NCBI GenBank assembly: GCA_019244185.1
Contig: JAFATB010000019.1
Coordinates: 62,001-126,000, forward strand
From: Acidobacteriota bacterium
GTDB taxonomy: Bacteria; Acidobacteriota; Thermoanaerobaculia; Gp7-AA8
Direction: 5' to 3'
DNA length: 64,000 nt
The position numbers and the translations under genes are program-made. The notes under the pieces are model-generated. The model was not told where the DNA came from, did not search any database, and saw nothing but the letters and a program-made list of their open reading frames with translations. How positions within the stretch are numbered: the stretch's first letter is position 1; each line of letters starts with the position of its first letter. Positions 1 to 8,524 of the stretch are shown piece after piece.

Positions 1-1
1 C

Positions 2-556
2 GGCGCAACGAATCGCGCCACCGACATCGCCATCGGCTCCATCGACGGGAAGAAGGCGCTCGTCGCCCTGACAAACGCGGGCCTGGAAGTCTTCGACGGG
101 CAATCATGGATCGCGATCGCCGACGCGCCGACGCGCGGCCGCACGATCGCCGTCCGCAGCATCGACGGCTCCGACGTGATCTTCATCGCCGGCGCGCAAG
201 GCGTGAAAGCAGGCTCGCTCGTCGAGCGCAAGTGGCAGCCGTCCATCGCTCCCGACGCGACGCTCGCCGCGGTCTACGGCGGCAGCCGCAGCAGCGGCCA
301 GATGCTGTTCCTCACCTCACGCCAGCAACGCGAGATCCTCGTCGGCGAACCGTCCGACGCACAATGGAACGAGCTGACGCTCCCCACCGGCAATACGGAA
401 GTGACGTCGATCGTCCCCGATCCGTTCGCCGTCGACCGCTATTACGTCGGCACCCTCGGCGAAGGCGTCTTCGTCTACGAAGGCAAGACCCGCCGCTATA
501 CCGCACCCGCCAACCAGGAACGCGCGCAGCTGACGCCGGCGGGCACAGGGAACTAG
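2..556 (+). CDS. Beta-propeller-like protein, C-terminal part (5' end outside window)
   Basis: The reading frame is open from the window edge to the TAG at 554-556, so only the last ~184 residues are present. They form short hydrophobic strands about 40 residues apart, with motifs such as ALVALTNAGLEVFDG, YYVGTLGEGVFVYEG and a similar GSDVIFIAGAQG stretch. This is the pattern of two_comp_prop, Kelch or sialidase-like propeller blades. No catalytic domain or membrane segment follows the last blade, so what is visible is probably an exported or binding propeller, not a sensor kinase. The real start and any N-terminal domain lie upstream. The next gene is on the opposite strand beyond a large inverted repeat. 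Family-level assignment only. Confidence 0.6.
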   Translation, partial: GATNRATDIAIGSIDGKKALVALTNAGLEVFDGQSWIAIADAPTRGRTIAVRSIDGSDVIFIAGAQGVKAGSLVERKWQPSIAPDATLAAVYGGSRSSGQMLFLTSRQQREILVGEPSDAQWNELTLPTGNTEVTSIVPDPFAVDRYYVGTLGEGVFVYEGKTRRYTAPANQERAQLTPAGTGN

Positions 557-578
557 GCCCCCGGTAGAGACCGACCGG

Positions 579-707
579 GAGCGCCTCCGGCGGGCCGGCG
601 CGGCCGGCAGCGCTGAGGGCATAGCCAGACTGCACGTGCGGCTGCCCTGAACGTGTTTGTGCGCAGCAATCAGCGCTGCCGGCCGTGCCGGCCCGCCGGA
701 GGCGCTC
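579..707. repeat. Large REP-like inverted repeat, copy 1 of a dispersed family
   Basis: Two 38-nt arms (579-616 and 670-707) are reverse complements with a single mismatch (GCGCGG versus GCACGG). They are very GC-rich and enclose a 53-nt loop. Weaker pairing extends outwards to about 570 and 718. Part of the left arm plus loop (594-648) recurs in reverse orientation at 31896-31950 with three differences. The element lies between convergent genes, so its hairpin could also stop transcription from both sides, although there is no T-tract. No coding potential is seen. Confidence 0.85.
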
Positions 708-718
708 CTCGTCGGTCC

Positions 719-1177
719 TTACCGCGGGTCGTAGTACCGCACTGCCAACACGCCTAGGCCCTTCTTGCCGTTTTCCGTCTTCGGGTCGTCGTTCACGACC
801 ACCATCACGTTCGGCAGTACGTTGTCGTAGATGAGGATCGACGACGTAGCCATGCGCGGCTTGCCGCGCGTGTCGCGGAGGCGGTCGCGCGTCTCATTGA
901 AGGCACTGCGGATTTGCGGCAGGAGGGTGAAGAGCTCGAAGCGGATCGAGGCAAGGCGGGCGTTGTGGAACTCCAGCGTGAGGGACTTATCGCCGCCGTA
1001 ATCGACGACCAGCTCGTTCGCGTTTGGGCCGGGCTTCAGCTCCCACGCGTGCATCGCGTCGGTGACTTGGGCGCGCGACATCCCGATGGCGAGATGGAAC
1101 GACTCGGGGCGCATCCACGAGGTCGGGCTGTTCGATGGGAACGCGGTGGCGAGCAGCAGCGCGAAGAAGATCGGCAT
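719..1177 (-). CDS. Small exported protein of unknown function
   Basis: A 152-residue protein that I do not recognise. The N-terminus (MPIFFALLLATAFPS) looks like a short signal peptide. The mature part contains LAIGMSRAQVTDAMHAWEL, resembling the 'G.s.aeV...lG' start of small SmpA/OmlA-like (BamE-type) folds, followed by alternating strands and VVDYGGDKSLTLEFHNARL. A periplasmic BamE-like fold is therefore possible but unproven. It starts 10 nt after the KDPG aldolase on the same strand and is probably the last gene of a minus-strand group beginning with the kinase at 4170. Its stop sits next to the large inverted repeat. Confidence 0.7.
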   Translation of the reverse strand: MPIFFALLLATAFPSNSPTSWMRPESFHLAIGMSRAQVTDAMHAWELKPGPNANELVVDYGGDKSLTLEFHNARLASIRFELFTLLPQIRSAFNETRDRLRDTRGKPRMATSSILIYDNVLPNVMVVVNDDPKTENGKKGLGVLAVRYYDPR

Positions 1178-1186
1178 GCGTCGGTG

Positions 1187-1861
1187 TCAGTGCACGTAGG
1201 GGCCGTCGGCCTGCACGAGCGCGCGGCGTCCCTGCACGACGGCGGTCGCGAGTCCGACGCGGCGGCCGATCTCTTCCCAGTTCTCGCTGCGCACGAGATC
1301 GGGCAGCGCGAGCGACGCGCCGAGGTTCACGGCGATGCAGCCGGCGTCGAGATACGTGTCGATGATGTCGAGCGGCACGAGGCCTCCGGCGAGCATCGGG
1401 ACGTCGCGGATCGGGCCGCGGATCGTGCGGATGTAATCGGGGCCGCCGAGGTGATTCGCGGGATAGACCTTCACGACATCGCAGCCCGCTTCCCAGGCGC
1501 GGATGATCTCGGTGGGCGTCGCGGCGCCGGCGATGCAGAGCAGATCGTTTTCGTTCGCGTACTCGATCACGCGCGGATCGGTATGCGGCGAGACGATGAT
1601 CTGTGCGCCGGCGCGCCGCGCGAGCGCCGCATCGTTCGTGCTGCGCACGGTGCCGGCGGCGATCGACAGCTGCGGATAGCGATTGGCGAGGACGGCGATG
1701 AGCTGGATGGCGTCGGGCGTCGTGAGCGTGACCTCGATGATGCCGATGCCGTTCATCGCGTACGCATCGGCCACCGATTCCGCGCTCTCGAGACTGTCTT
1801 CACGGACGACGCCGACGATCTGTTCGGTCTGTACGCGGTTGAGGAGAGTTTTGCGGGACAT
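1187..1861 (-). CDS. eda: KDPG/KHG aldolase (2-dehydro-3-deoxy-phosphogluconate aldolase)
   Basis: A 224-residue class I aldolase that cleaves 2-keto-3-deoxy-6-phosphogluconate to pyruvate and glyceraldehyde-3-phosphate (Entner-Doudoroff pathway) and/or 4-hydroxy-2-oxoglutarate to pyruvate and glyoxylate. Visible family features are IIEVTLTTPD with the catalytic Glu at residue 43, AAGTVRS near 69-74, the AGAATPTEI loop near 111-119, and the Schiff-base Lys131 in DVVKVYPA. Length matches the usual 200-225 residues, and it presumably works as a cytoplasmic trimer. It lies 26 nt behind the kinase gene and 10 nt before a small exported protein. No edd (phosphogluconate dehydratase) is in the window, so the exact pathway cannot be decided here. 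The divergent LAGGL in place of PTGG near residue 156 leaves some uncertainty about substrate. Confidence 0.9.
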   Translation of the reverse strand: MSRKTLLNRVQTEQIVGVVREDSLESAESVADAYAMNGIGIIEVTLTTPDAIQLIAVLANRYPQLSIAAGTVRSTNDAALARRAGAQIIVSPHTDPRVIEYANENDLLCIAGAATPTEIIRAWEAGCDVVKVYPANHLGGPDYIRTIRGPIRDVPMLAGGLVPLDIIDTYLDAGCIAVNLGASLALPDLVRSENWEEIGRRVGLATAVVQGRRALVQADGPYVH

Positions 1862-1887
1862 GGGTTACGCCCCGAATTTTACACGCG

Positions 1888-4170
1888 TCAATGCAGCGCG
1901 GCGACGATCTCCGCGAATCCAGACACATCTCGCAGAGCATCCAGTCGGGGATCGACGTTGAGAAACACCATCCACGCCGAGCGATCGTCGAGCGCTTTCT
2001 CCAATTGGGAGAGTGCCGCCGCCGTATCGCCGAGCCCCGCGTGAATCACAGCGATGTCATAAGGAGAGATGTAGCGGTGCTGCGCCTGCGTCTCGAGGTC
2101 GCTCAATAGCGCGAGCGCCTGTTCGCGATGGCCGGCGATCGCGTGCGTATGCGCGAGCATCGCCAGAAGGATCGGAATGCGATCGACCTCGAGCGCGCGG
2201 CCGAACGCATCGAGCGCCTCGTCGTAGCGACGTTGTTGTCCGAGGGCCATGCCGAGCCAGCCGTGCGCGGGGATGAAATGCTCGTCGAGCTCGAGCGCCT
2301 TGCGGAAGCGGCGGATCGCGCTTTCGAAATCGCGCGCGAAGTAGAACGGCCAGCCCGCGTGCACTGCAGCGATGAGCGAGAGCGGATCGAGATCGCACGC
2401 CTTCGTCACCTGCTCGACCGCTTCGTCGGAACGCCCGCGCGCGGAGAGCAGCATTGCGTAGCCGTCGTGCGCGGTGGCGTAGTTCGGATTGAGCTCGATG
2501 GCGCGGCGATAGGCGTCTTCCGCGCCTTCCCAGTCCCATTCGAACCACCAGCGCACGGCGCCGAGGGACGCCCACGCTTCCGCGAGACCGTCGTCGAGCT
2601 CGATCGCTTTCGTCGCGGCCGCTTTCGCTTTTGGCATCGCCTCGTGGGGTGGGAGCGGGATGTTCGTCGCCAGCGTGACGAAGCTGTCCGCGAGTCCCGC
2701 GTACGCGCTGGCGAACGACGGATCGGCTTCAATGGCCGCGCGGTAGTAGCCGATCCCTTTCTTGAGGCTCTCTTCCGTCCGTTTGTTCCACTGATACCGC
2801 CCGCGCAGATACTGCTGATACGCCTCGGAATTGCCCGTCGCGCTGCGGCGCAGTTTCTTTTTCTCCGCGCCGGTCAGCTTGATGCGCAGCTTCTCCGCGA
2901 TGTCGCGCGAGATCTCGTCCGGAATCTTCGCGAGATCGGCGAGCTCGCGCACGTACGTCTCGCCCCAGACCAGCGCGCCGTCGAGCGAGTCGACGAGCTC
3001 CACGTTGATCTGCAGGCGGTCGCCGAGTTGCTTGACGATGCCGGTCAGCACCGCGCGGACGCGCAGCTCGCGGCCGACGGACTGCGCGTCGGCGTCGCGG
3101 TTCTTGTAGCGAAACACCGTGCTGCGCGCCATGACCTTCAGCTTCGGCAGATGAGAGAGCCGGTTGATGACGCCTTCGGTGATGCCGTCGCCGAGGTATT
3201 CGGCGTTCGGGTCGGCGAGCGCGTTGGCGAGCGGCAGCACGGCGATCGAGTCGATGGTCTTGCGCGAGGTGCGGCGGCGCGCGAGGTCTTTGATGAGGTC
3301 GTCCTTCATCGACGTCGCGCTGCTGCCGATGGCGCGCAGTGTGAGCGCGAGATCGCGCGCGGACTGGAAGCGCATCGACGGCGTCTTCTCGACGCAGCCT
3401 TCGATGATGCGCTGGAACTCGGGCGGCACGGAGTTGCTCAGCTCCTCGCGCGGCAGCGCGTCTTTGAGGATCGCGGCGATCGTGGCGGCGCCCGACTCGC
3501 GATGGAACGGCCGCTTCGACGTGACCATCTCGTAGAGGATGCAGCCGAGGGAGAAGATGTCCGCGCTCGCGTCGACGGCTTCGCCGCGGAGCTGTTCGGG
3601 CGACATGTAGCCGAGCGTGCCGATGACCGTGCCGGGCTGCGTCTGGAACCAGCGCGTGGTGGGGATGTTCGCCTCGTCGCGCTGCATGAGCGCGGGATCG
3701 GTCTGCGCGAGGCCGAAGTCGAGGATCTTCACGCGACCTTCGTCGGTGACGAAGATGTTCTCCGGCTTGAGGTCGCGGTGCACGATCGACTTCGCGTGCG
3801 CGGCGGCGAGACCTTCCGCGACTTCGGCGCCGATCTCCACCGCGCGGCGCCAGCCGATCGCGTTCGCGCGCAGCTGGTCGCGCAGCGTCTTCCCTTCGAG
3901 CAGTTCGGTGACGACGTAGAACGTGCCGTTCTCGCGGCCGACGTCGTAGACGGCGACGACGTTCGGATGCGACAGCGCCGCAATCGCGCGCGCCTCGCGC
4001 TCGAGCCGCGCGATGGCTTCCGTGTCGTGGATCGCGTCGCTCGCCAGGATCTTGATGGCGATGTCGCGGCCGAGCCGCGGGTCGCGGCCGCGGTACACCT
4101 GCCCCATGCCGCCCTCGCCGAGCAGCGAGACGACTTCGTAGGGGCCGACCTTCGATCCGGGAGAGAACAC
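1888..4170 (-). CDS. Ser/Thr protein kinase with TolB-like domain and TPR repeats
   Basis: A 760-residue fusion. Residues ~11-275 are a PknB-type kinase with glycine loop GEGGMG (18-23), VAIK-type Lys40, HRDLKPEN with catalytic Asp133, DFG Asp151 and a GYMSPEQLRG activation segment; all catalytic residues are present. Residues ~305-420 resemble the TolB-N/FlgO-like module (SIAVLPLAN, GDGITEGVINRLS, VRAVLTGIV) that follows kinase, cyclase or CadC-type domains in Acidobacteriota. From ~445 to the end are TPR repeats (YLRGRYQWNKR, AYAGLADSF, AWASLGAV). No obvious membrane helix is seen, so it is probably a cytosolic kinase that scaffolds partners through TPRs. It heads a minus-strand group with eda and is divergent from the MglA-like GTPase. 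Targets unknown. Confidence 0.92.
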   Translation of the reverse strand: MFSPGSKVGPYEVVSLLGEGGMGQVYRGRDPRLGRDIAIKILASDAIHDTEAIARLEREARAIAALSHPNVVAVYDVGRENGTFYVVTELLEGKTLRDQLRANAIGWRRAVEIGAEVAEGLAAAHAKSIVHRDLKPENIFVTDEGRVKILDFGLAQTDPALMQRDEANIPTTRWFQTQPGTVIGTLGYMSPEQLRGEAVDASADIFSLGCILYEMVTSKRPFHRESGAATIAAILKDALPREELSNSVPPEFQRIIEGCVEKTPSMRFQSARDLALTLRAIGSSATSMKDDLIKDLARRRTSRKTIDSIAVLPLANALADPNAEYLGDGITEGVINRLSHLPKLKVMARSTVFRYKNRDADAQSVGRELRVRAVLTGIVKQLGDRLQINVELVDSLDGALVWGETYVRELADLAKIPDEISRDIAEKLRIKLTGAEKKKLRRSATGNSEAYQQYLRGRYQWNKRTEESLKKGIGYYRAAIEADPSFASAYAGLADSFVTLATNIPLPPHEAMPKAKAAATKAIELDDGLAEAWASLGAVRWWFEWDWEGAEDAYRRAIELNPNYATAHDGYAMLLSARGRSDEAVEQVTKACDLDPLSLIAAVHAGWPFYFARDFESAIRRFRKALELDEHFIPAHGWLGMALGQQRRYDEALDAFGRALEVDRIPILLAMLAHTHAIAGHREQALALLSDLETQAQHRYISPYDIAVIHAGLGDTAAALSQLEKALDDRSAWMVFLNVDPRLDALRDVSGFAEIVAALH

Positions 4171-4249
4171 GAGCGTATTCTAGGTGCGCCCGCGGCGAAG
4201 GATGCATCAGGTCGGAAAACCTGCCGGCGGTTGTACCATCTAGACGCGT

Positions 4250-5332
4250 ATGGTCCTCATCAACAAAGCGATCAACGAGGTGACGGTCAAGCTCGTCTAC
4301 TACGGGCCGGGACTGTGCGGAAAGACGACGAACCTCGAGAAGATCTACGGCAATCCGAAGCTCGATCACAAGGGCAAGATGATCTCGATGGCGACCGAGA
4401 CCGATCGGACGCTCTTCTTCGACTTCATGCCGATGGAGCTCGGCACGATCGCGGGACAGAAGGTGCGCGTGCAGCTCTACACCGTGCCCGGCCAGGTCTT
4501 CTACGACGCCACGCGCAAGCTCGTGCTGCGCGGCGCGGACGGCGTGGTGTTCGTCGCCGACTCGCAGGCATCGATGCGCGAGTCGAACCTGCAGAGCCTC
4601 GAGAATCTGAAGACGAACCTGCGCATCAACCGCATCGATCCCGACAAGGTCGCGCTTGTGTTCCAGTACAACAAACGCGACCTGCCGAACGTGGCGACGG
4701 TCGACGAGATGTCGGCCTACCTGCAGCCGCCGAGCGGCACGCCGGTCGTCGAGGCGTCCGCGATCAACGGCGTCGGCGTGACCGCGACCTTGCGCGCGGC
4801 CGTCGCGCGGATCCTCGACAACCTCAAGGCGAACGTCGACACGATCCTGCACGACGAGCCGCCGCTCGCCGCGCCGGACATGACCCAGAAAGCAGGCGTC
4901 GCCGCGCATTCGGCGGGAACGCCGAAGCTGTCGATGAAGGCGGAGACTCCGGCGCCCGCGACGTCCGTGTCCGCGACGACGGCTCCGCCGCCGCCCGCCC
5001 CGCGGGAACAAACGCTGGGCGTCAGCGCGCCGTCGTTCGCCGAACTGCAGTCGCCGTTCGAAGTGCAGCTCGACGAGGCGTCGTCCGCGCTCGAGGATGA
5101 CGATCCCTTCGCGCACGTCGCCGCGCCCCTGGTGGAGGCGGAACCCGACTTTGCCGCGGAGATGGACGATCCCTTCGGCGCCTCCGTCACGGTGATGCAC
5201 GACGCGTCCGCCGAACGCGCCGAGCTCGAGTCGATGCTCGCCGGCGCGCGCGCCGTCGTCGCCGCGCTCGAACGCGCGCTGGAGACCGCGCGCGAGCAGG
5301 AGCGGAAGCTGTTGGCGCGGCTGGAATCGTAG
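4250..5332 (+). CDS. MglA-type Ras-like GTPase with long C-terminal extension
   Basis: A 360-residue protein whose first ~195 residues form a small GTPase of the MglA family, the polarity switch of gliding bacteria. The P-loop is GPGLCGKT (19-26), and the G3 region reads TVPGQ (78-82), with Thr in place of the usual DxxG Asp, a hallmark of MglA proteins. The G4 motif is NKRD (141-144) and VEASAINGVG supplies G5. MglA is normally about 195 residues; here ~165 more follow: an Ala/Pro linker, two acidic DDPFAH/DDPFGA-like repeats and a C-terminal helix (ELESMLAGARAVVAALERAL) likely to form a coiled coil. A TACCAT box lies just upstream. No MglB (Roadblock) partner is visible. Neighbouring kinase is divergent. 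Confidence 0.9.
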   Translation: MVLINKAINEVTVKLVYYGPGLCGKTTNLEKIYGNPKLDHKGKMISMATETDRTLFFDFMPMELGTIAGQKVRVQLYTVPGQVFYDATRKLVLRGADGVVFVADSQASMRESNLQSLENLKTNLRINRIDPDKVALVFQYNKRDLPNVATVDEMSAYLQPPSGTPVVEASAINGVGVTATLRAAVARILDNLKANVDTILHDEPPLAAPDMTQKAGVAAHSAGTPKLSMKAETPAPATSVSATTAPPPPAPREQTLGVSAPSFAELQSPFEVQLDEASSALEDDDPFAHVAAPLVEAEPDFAAEMDDPFGASVTVMHDASAERAELESMLAGARAVVAALERALETAREQERKLLARLES

Positions 5333-5399
5333 AGGCGGCGGGCGCGCTAACGGCCGGCCGCGTGTGCGCATCGATGCCTCAGTAGGCGCGCACGGGCCT

Positions 5400-5511
5400 G
5401 AATGAAGAACGCAGAACGCAGAATGAAGAATTGAGAAGCCCGCCCCCGCAGGACGCGTGCGCGTGCGGCTCGATTCTGCATTCTTCATTCTGCGTTCTGC
5501 GTTCTTCATTC
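5400..5511. repeat. Intergenic inverted-repeat element, copy 1
   Basis: Perfect 32-nt inverted arms at 5400-5431 and 5480-5511 enclose a 48-nt GC-rich loop. The arms are built from short direct repeats of GAATGAAGAA and GAACGCA units and are far less GC-rich than their surroundings. The same arms occur at 55168-55273 with a different loop. It fills most of the 237-nt gap between the GTPase and methyltransferase genes. No gene is seen in the rest of this gap. Confidence 0.85.
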
Positions 5512-5569
5512 GCTTTTTCCCTCGCCACCGACTCGCACACGCCCCGCGCGATAGACTTCCCCCCACGTC

Positions 5570-6283
5570 ATGACCTGGTACCGGGAGTGGTTCGGCGAGG
5601 AGTATCTCGAGCTCTACGCGCATCGCGACGAAGAGGAGGCGCGGCGGCAGGTGGCGTTCTTCCGGCGCGTGGCCGGGCCGCTCGACGGTGCGGTGCTCGA
5701 TCTCGCGTGCGGGATGGGGCGGCACATGGCCGAGCTGCAGGCGCACGGCTACCATCCCGTCGGTTGTGACCTCTCGTTCACGCTGCTGCGCACCGGCATC
5801 GGCGAGTATGGGGCGATGCCGGTCGCACGCGCGGACATGCGCCAGTTGCCGTTCTGCGACCGCGTCTTCGCCGGTTTGGTCAACTTCTTTACCAGCTTCG
5901 GCTACTTCGCCACCGAGGACGAGAACCTGCAGGTCGTGGGCGAGATGGCGCGCGTGCTCGCGCCCGACGCGCGCTTCCTCTTCGACTACCTCAATGTCGA
6001 CCGCGAGCTGGAGAAGCTCGTCGAACGCGAGACCCGAGAGACGCCGATGGGACGCGTCAGCATCGAGCGGTGGTTCGACCCGCAGGACCGCTCCTTCGTG
6101 AAACGCATCAACATCGGCGCGAAACGCTACCTCGAGCGCGTGCGCGGCTACGCGCTCGAAGAGATCGCGTCGATGTTCGCCGCGCACGGCCTGGCCATCG
6201 AGCACGCGTACGGCGACTTCAGCGGCGCGGACTTTACGCGCACCGCGCCGCGGCTCATCCTCGTCGGGAGGCGCTCGCGATGA
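5570..6283 (+). CDS. Class I SAM-dependent methyltransferase
   Basis: A 237-residue Rossmann-fold methyltransferase. Motif I is VLDLACGMGRHMAEL (about residues 43-57), followed by GCDLSFTLL (motif II with the SAM-ribose-binding Asp), ARADMRQLPF and the later VLAPDARFLFDYLNVD strand. The fold matches the Methyltransf_11/25 group acting on small molecules. Its stop overlaps the bshC start by ATGA, so it is translationally coupled to the bacillithiol operon. A role in thiol metabolism, such as methylating a bacillithiol-linked substrate, is only suggested by position. No signal peptide or membrane helix; cytosolic. Confidence 0.85.
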   Translation: MTWYREWFGEEYLELYAHRDEEEARRQVAFFRRVAGPLDGAVLDLACGMGRHMAELQAHGYHPVGCDLSFTLLRTGIGEYGAMPVARADMRQLPFCDRVFAGLVNFFTSFGYFATEDENLQVVGEMARVLAPDARFLFDYLNVDRELEKLVERETRETPMGRVSIERWFDPQDRSFVKRINIGAKRYLERVRGYALEEIASMFAAHGLAIEHAYGDFSGADFTRTAPRLILVGRRSR

Positions 6284-7782
6284 CGCGCGTCCCGCTGGCG
6301 CGCTATCCCGGCATGAACCGCTTCGTGCTCGACTGGCTCGGCGGCGACGCGCGCTTTCTGCCGCGCCGCACGCCGATCGCCGCGCGCAGACGCGACGTGG
6401 CGCCCGCGCTCGTCGACGCGCTGCGAACGTCGAACGCACATTGGGGGTTATCGGTTGCAGAGCCGCTCGCGCGCTGGGCGTCGCAGCCGACGCTGACGTT
6501 CGTCGCCGGGCAGCAGGTCGGGTTCGCGGGCGGGCCGCTCTACACGCTCGCGAAGCTGGCCACGCTGGTGAAGATGAAGCGCGACGCGGAAGCGCACGGC
6601 ACGCCGGCCACGGCGTTTTTCTGGCTGGCGACGGAAGACCACGACTTCGACGAGGTCGCGACGCTTAACGTCCCGGTCGCCGCGCTGCCGCGCACGAAAG
6701 ACGTGAACCGCCAGCGCGATCTCGTCTGTATGCGCGCGGCTCGGACAGCGGAGCCTCGTGCCGCTGTGGGGTCGCTTCCCGTTCCCGACCCGCTCATCGA
6801 GCAACTCCTCTCGCTCTTCGGCCTCCCCCGCCCGCACTGGCTGCGCGCGGGCATCACGTTCCGCGATTCCTTCGCGGAGCTCGTCGCGCAGCTCTTCGGC
6901 GACGAAGTCATCCTCGTCGACGCGCTGCTTCCGGAGCTGCGCCGCGCGGGCGCGCCGCTCTTCGCGCAACTCCATGCGCGCAACGACGAGATCCAGCGCG
7001 CGCTGCACGAGCGCGGCGAAGCGCTCGCGCAGGCCGGCTACGCCGAGCAGGTCGTGGCGCGCGACGGCGACGTCTACACGCTCCTCTTCGATCTCGACGC
7101 GCACGGCAACCGCGTGCCCGCGATGCCCGGGCAGCAGCCGGAGCGCACGTCGACGTCCGCGCTCACGCGTCCGCTGCTGCAGGATTCCGTGCTGCAACCG
7201 GACGTCTTCATCGGCGGTCCCGCGGAAGTCGCGTACTACGCGCAGATCTCGACGCTGCACGAACTGCTCGACATCGCGATGCCGCGCATCGCGCTGCGCG
7301 GCCACGCGCTGGTCGCGCCGAAACGCGTCGCGCGCGCAATCGAACGTTACGGCCTCGACGCCGAGTCGCTCTTCCGCGCGCCGGACGCGCTGCTCGCCGA
7401 GCGCGAGCCCGAAGGCGTGGCAAAAATCCGCGAGCTCGCGAGCGACGCGAAGCGCGACCTCTTCGCGCGCATCGACGCCATCCGCGAGCTCGCGCTCCCC
7501 GCCGACCATTCACTGGCCGGCTCGATCCAGCGCTCGGTCGGTCACCTCGACTATCACTTCAACAAGCTCGCGGAGCGCGCCATCAAAGGGCTCGTGCGCA
7601 AAGACCGCGAGCGTTACGCGGCGACGCGCGAGCTCGTGGCGACGCTCTTCCCCGACGGGCACGTGCAGGATCGCGTCGTGAGCTGGTTCGCGTATTGGCA
7701 GGAGCACGGCGCGCAGCTCGTCGAGCGGATGGTCGAGGAGATCGAGCCCGACGCCGACGTCTTCAAGGTCGTGGAGGTATGA
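6280..7782 (+). CDS. bshC: Bacillithiol biosynthesis cysteine-adding enzyme BshC
   Basis: A 500-residue protein that ligates cysteine to glucosaminyl-malate in the last step of bacillithiol synthesis. Family signatures are the GQQVGFAGGPLYTLAKLA segment (near residue 70), the FFWLATEDHDFDEV motif (near 108), FRDSFAELVAQLFG, and the C-terminal coiled-coil and YHFNKLAERAIKG region. Slightly shorter than the usual ~540 residues. The ATG at 6280 overlaps the methyltransferase stop; longer upstream extensions in the same frame would run through the methyltransferase and are unlikely. bshB1 follows after 7 nt. Cytosolic. Confidence 0.93.
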   Translation: MTRVPLARYPGMNRFVLDWLGGDARFLPRRTPIAARRRDVAPALVDALRTSNAHWGLSVAEPLARWASQPTLTFVAGQQVGFAGGPLYTLAKLATLVKMKRDAEAHGTPATAFFWLATEDHDFDEVATLNVPVAALPRTKDVNRQRDLVCMRAARTAEPRAAVGSLPVPDPLIEQLLSLFGLPRPHWLRAGITFRDSFAELVAQLFGDEVILVDALLPELRRAGAPLFAQLHARNDEIQRALHERGEALAQAGYAEQVVARDGDVYTLLFDLDAHGNRVPAMPGQQPERTSTSALTRPLLQDSVLQPDVFIGGPAEVAYYAQISTLHELLDIAMPRIALRGHALVAPKRVARAIERYGLDAESLFRAPDALLAEREPEGVAKIRELASDAKRDLFARIDAIRELALPADHSLAGSIQRSVGHLDYHFNKLAERAIKGLVRKDRERYAATRELVATLFPDGHVQDRVVSWFAYWQEHGAQLVERMVEEIEPDADVFKVVEV

Positions 7783-7789
7783 ACGAGCG

Positions 7790-8524
7790 ATGAACGACAC
7801 CGTCGACCTTCTCTTTTTCGGCGCGCATCCCGACGACGTGGAGCTCGGCTGCGGCGGCACGATCGCCAAGCTGGCCAAAGACGGCGCGCGCATCGGCATG
7901 GTCGATCTCACCCGCGGGGAGCTCGGCACGCGCGGCACGCCGCAGACGCGCAAGCGTGAGGCGCAACATAGCGCCCGCATCCTCGGTGCACTATTTCGCA
8001 CACAACTCGATTTCGGCGATGGGAACCTGCAGACCGGCCGCGAACAGGAGCTCGAGATCGTCGACCTGCTGCGGCGGCACCGGCCGCGGGTCGTGTTCGT
8101 GTCGTATCCGGATGACCGGCATCCCGATCACACGCGCGCCGGACGCATCGTGACCGAGGCGTCGTTCTACTCGGGGCTGCGCGCGCTGCCCGCGCCGGGC
8201 CATGCGCACCGGCCGCAGACGGTCGTCTACTACATCCAGAACTACATGCTGCCGCCGTCGTTCGTGGTCGACACGTCGAAGACGTGGAAGACGAAGATGC
8301 GCGCGATCGCGGCGTTCAAGTCGCAGTTCTCCATTCCCGGCACGACGTCAAAGTCGAAGGAGCCGCAGACGTTCATCTCCAAGCCGGGGTTCCTCGAGAC
8401 CATCGACGCGCGCGGACGCCACTTCGGCGCGCTGATCGGCGTCGAGTTCGGCGAGGCGTTCGTCACCAAACAGCCGCCGCGCGTCGACGACGTCATCGCC
8501 GCGTACGCGGGACGGGAAGTCTGA
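7790..8524 (+). CDS. bshB1: Bacillithiol biosynthesis deacetylase BshB1
   Basis: A 244-residue PIG-L/LmbE-family zinc deacetylase that converts N-acetylglucosaminyl-malate to glucosaminyl-malate. The zinc and catalytic motifs AHPDDVELGCGG (13-24) and DDRHPDHTRAG (near 106-116) are intact, with YYIQNYMLPPSFVVD typical of the BshB1 subgroup. Length is normal (~235-240). It starts 7 nt after bshC, and its TGA overlaps the ATG of bshA (TGATG), so the three genes form one translationally coupled unit. Position between bshC and bshA makes the bacillithiol function far more likely than another PIG-L deacetylase. Confidence 0.95.
   Translation: MNDTVDLLFFGAHPDDVELGCGGTIAKLAKDGARIGMVDLTRGELGTRGTPQTRKREAQHSARILGALFRTQLDFGDGNLQTGREQELEIVDLLRRHRPRVVFVSYPDDRHPDHTRAGRIVTEASFYSGLRALPAPGHAHRPQTVVYYIQNYMLPPSFVVDTSKTWKTKMRAIAAFKSQFSIPGTTSKSKEPQTFISKPGFLETIDARGRHFGALIGVEFGEAFVTKQPPRVDDVIAAYAGREV

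Noticed and set aside
2128..6439. Very long ORFs on both strands (for example 2128-5100 plus and 2729-6439 minus) overlapping the kinase, GTPase and methyltransferase
   Set aside because: They are shadow frames of high-GC genes: no domain motifs, extreme Arg content, and they cut across recognisable proteins on the other frames.
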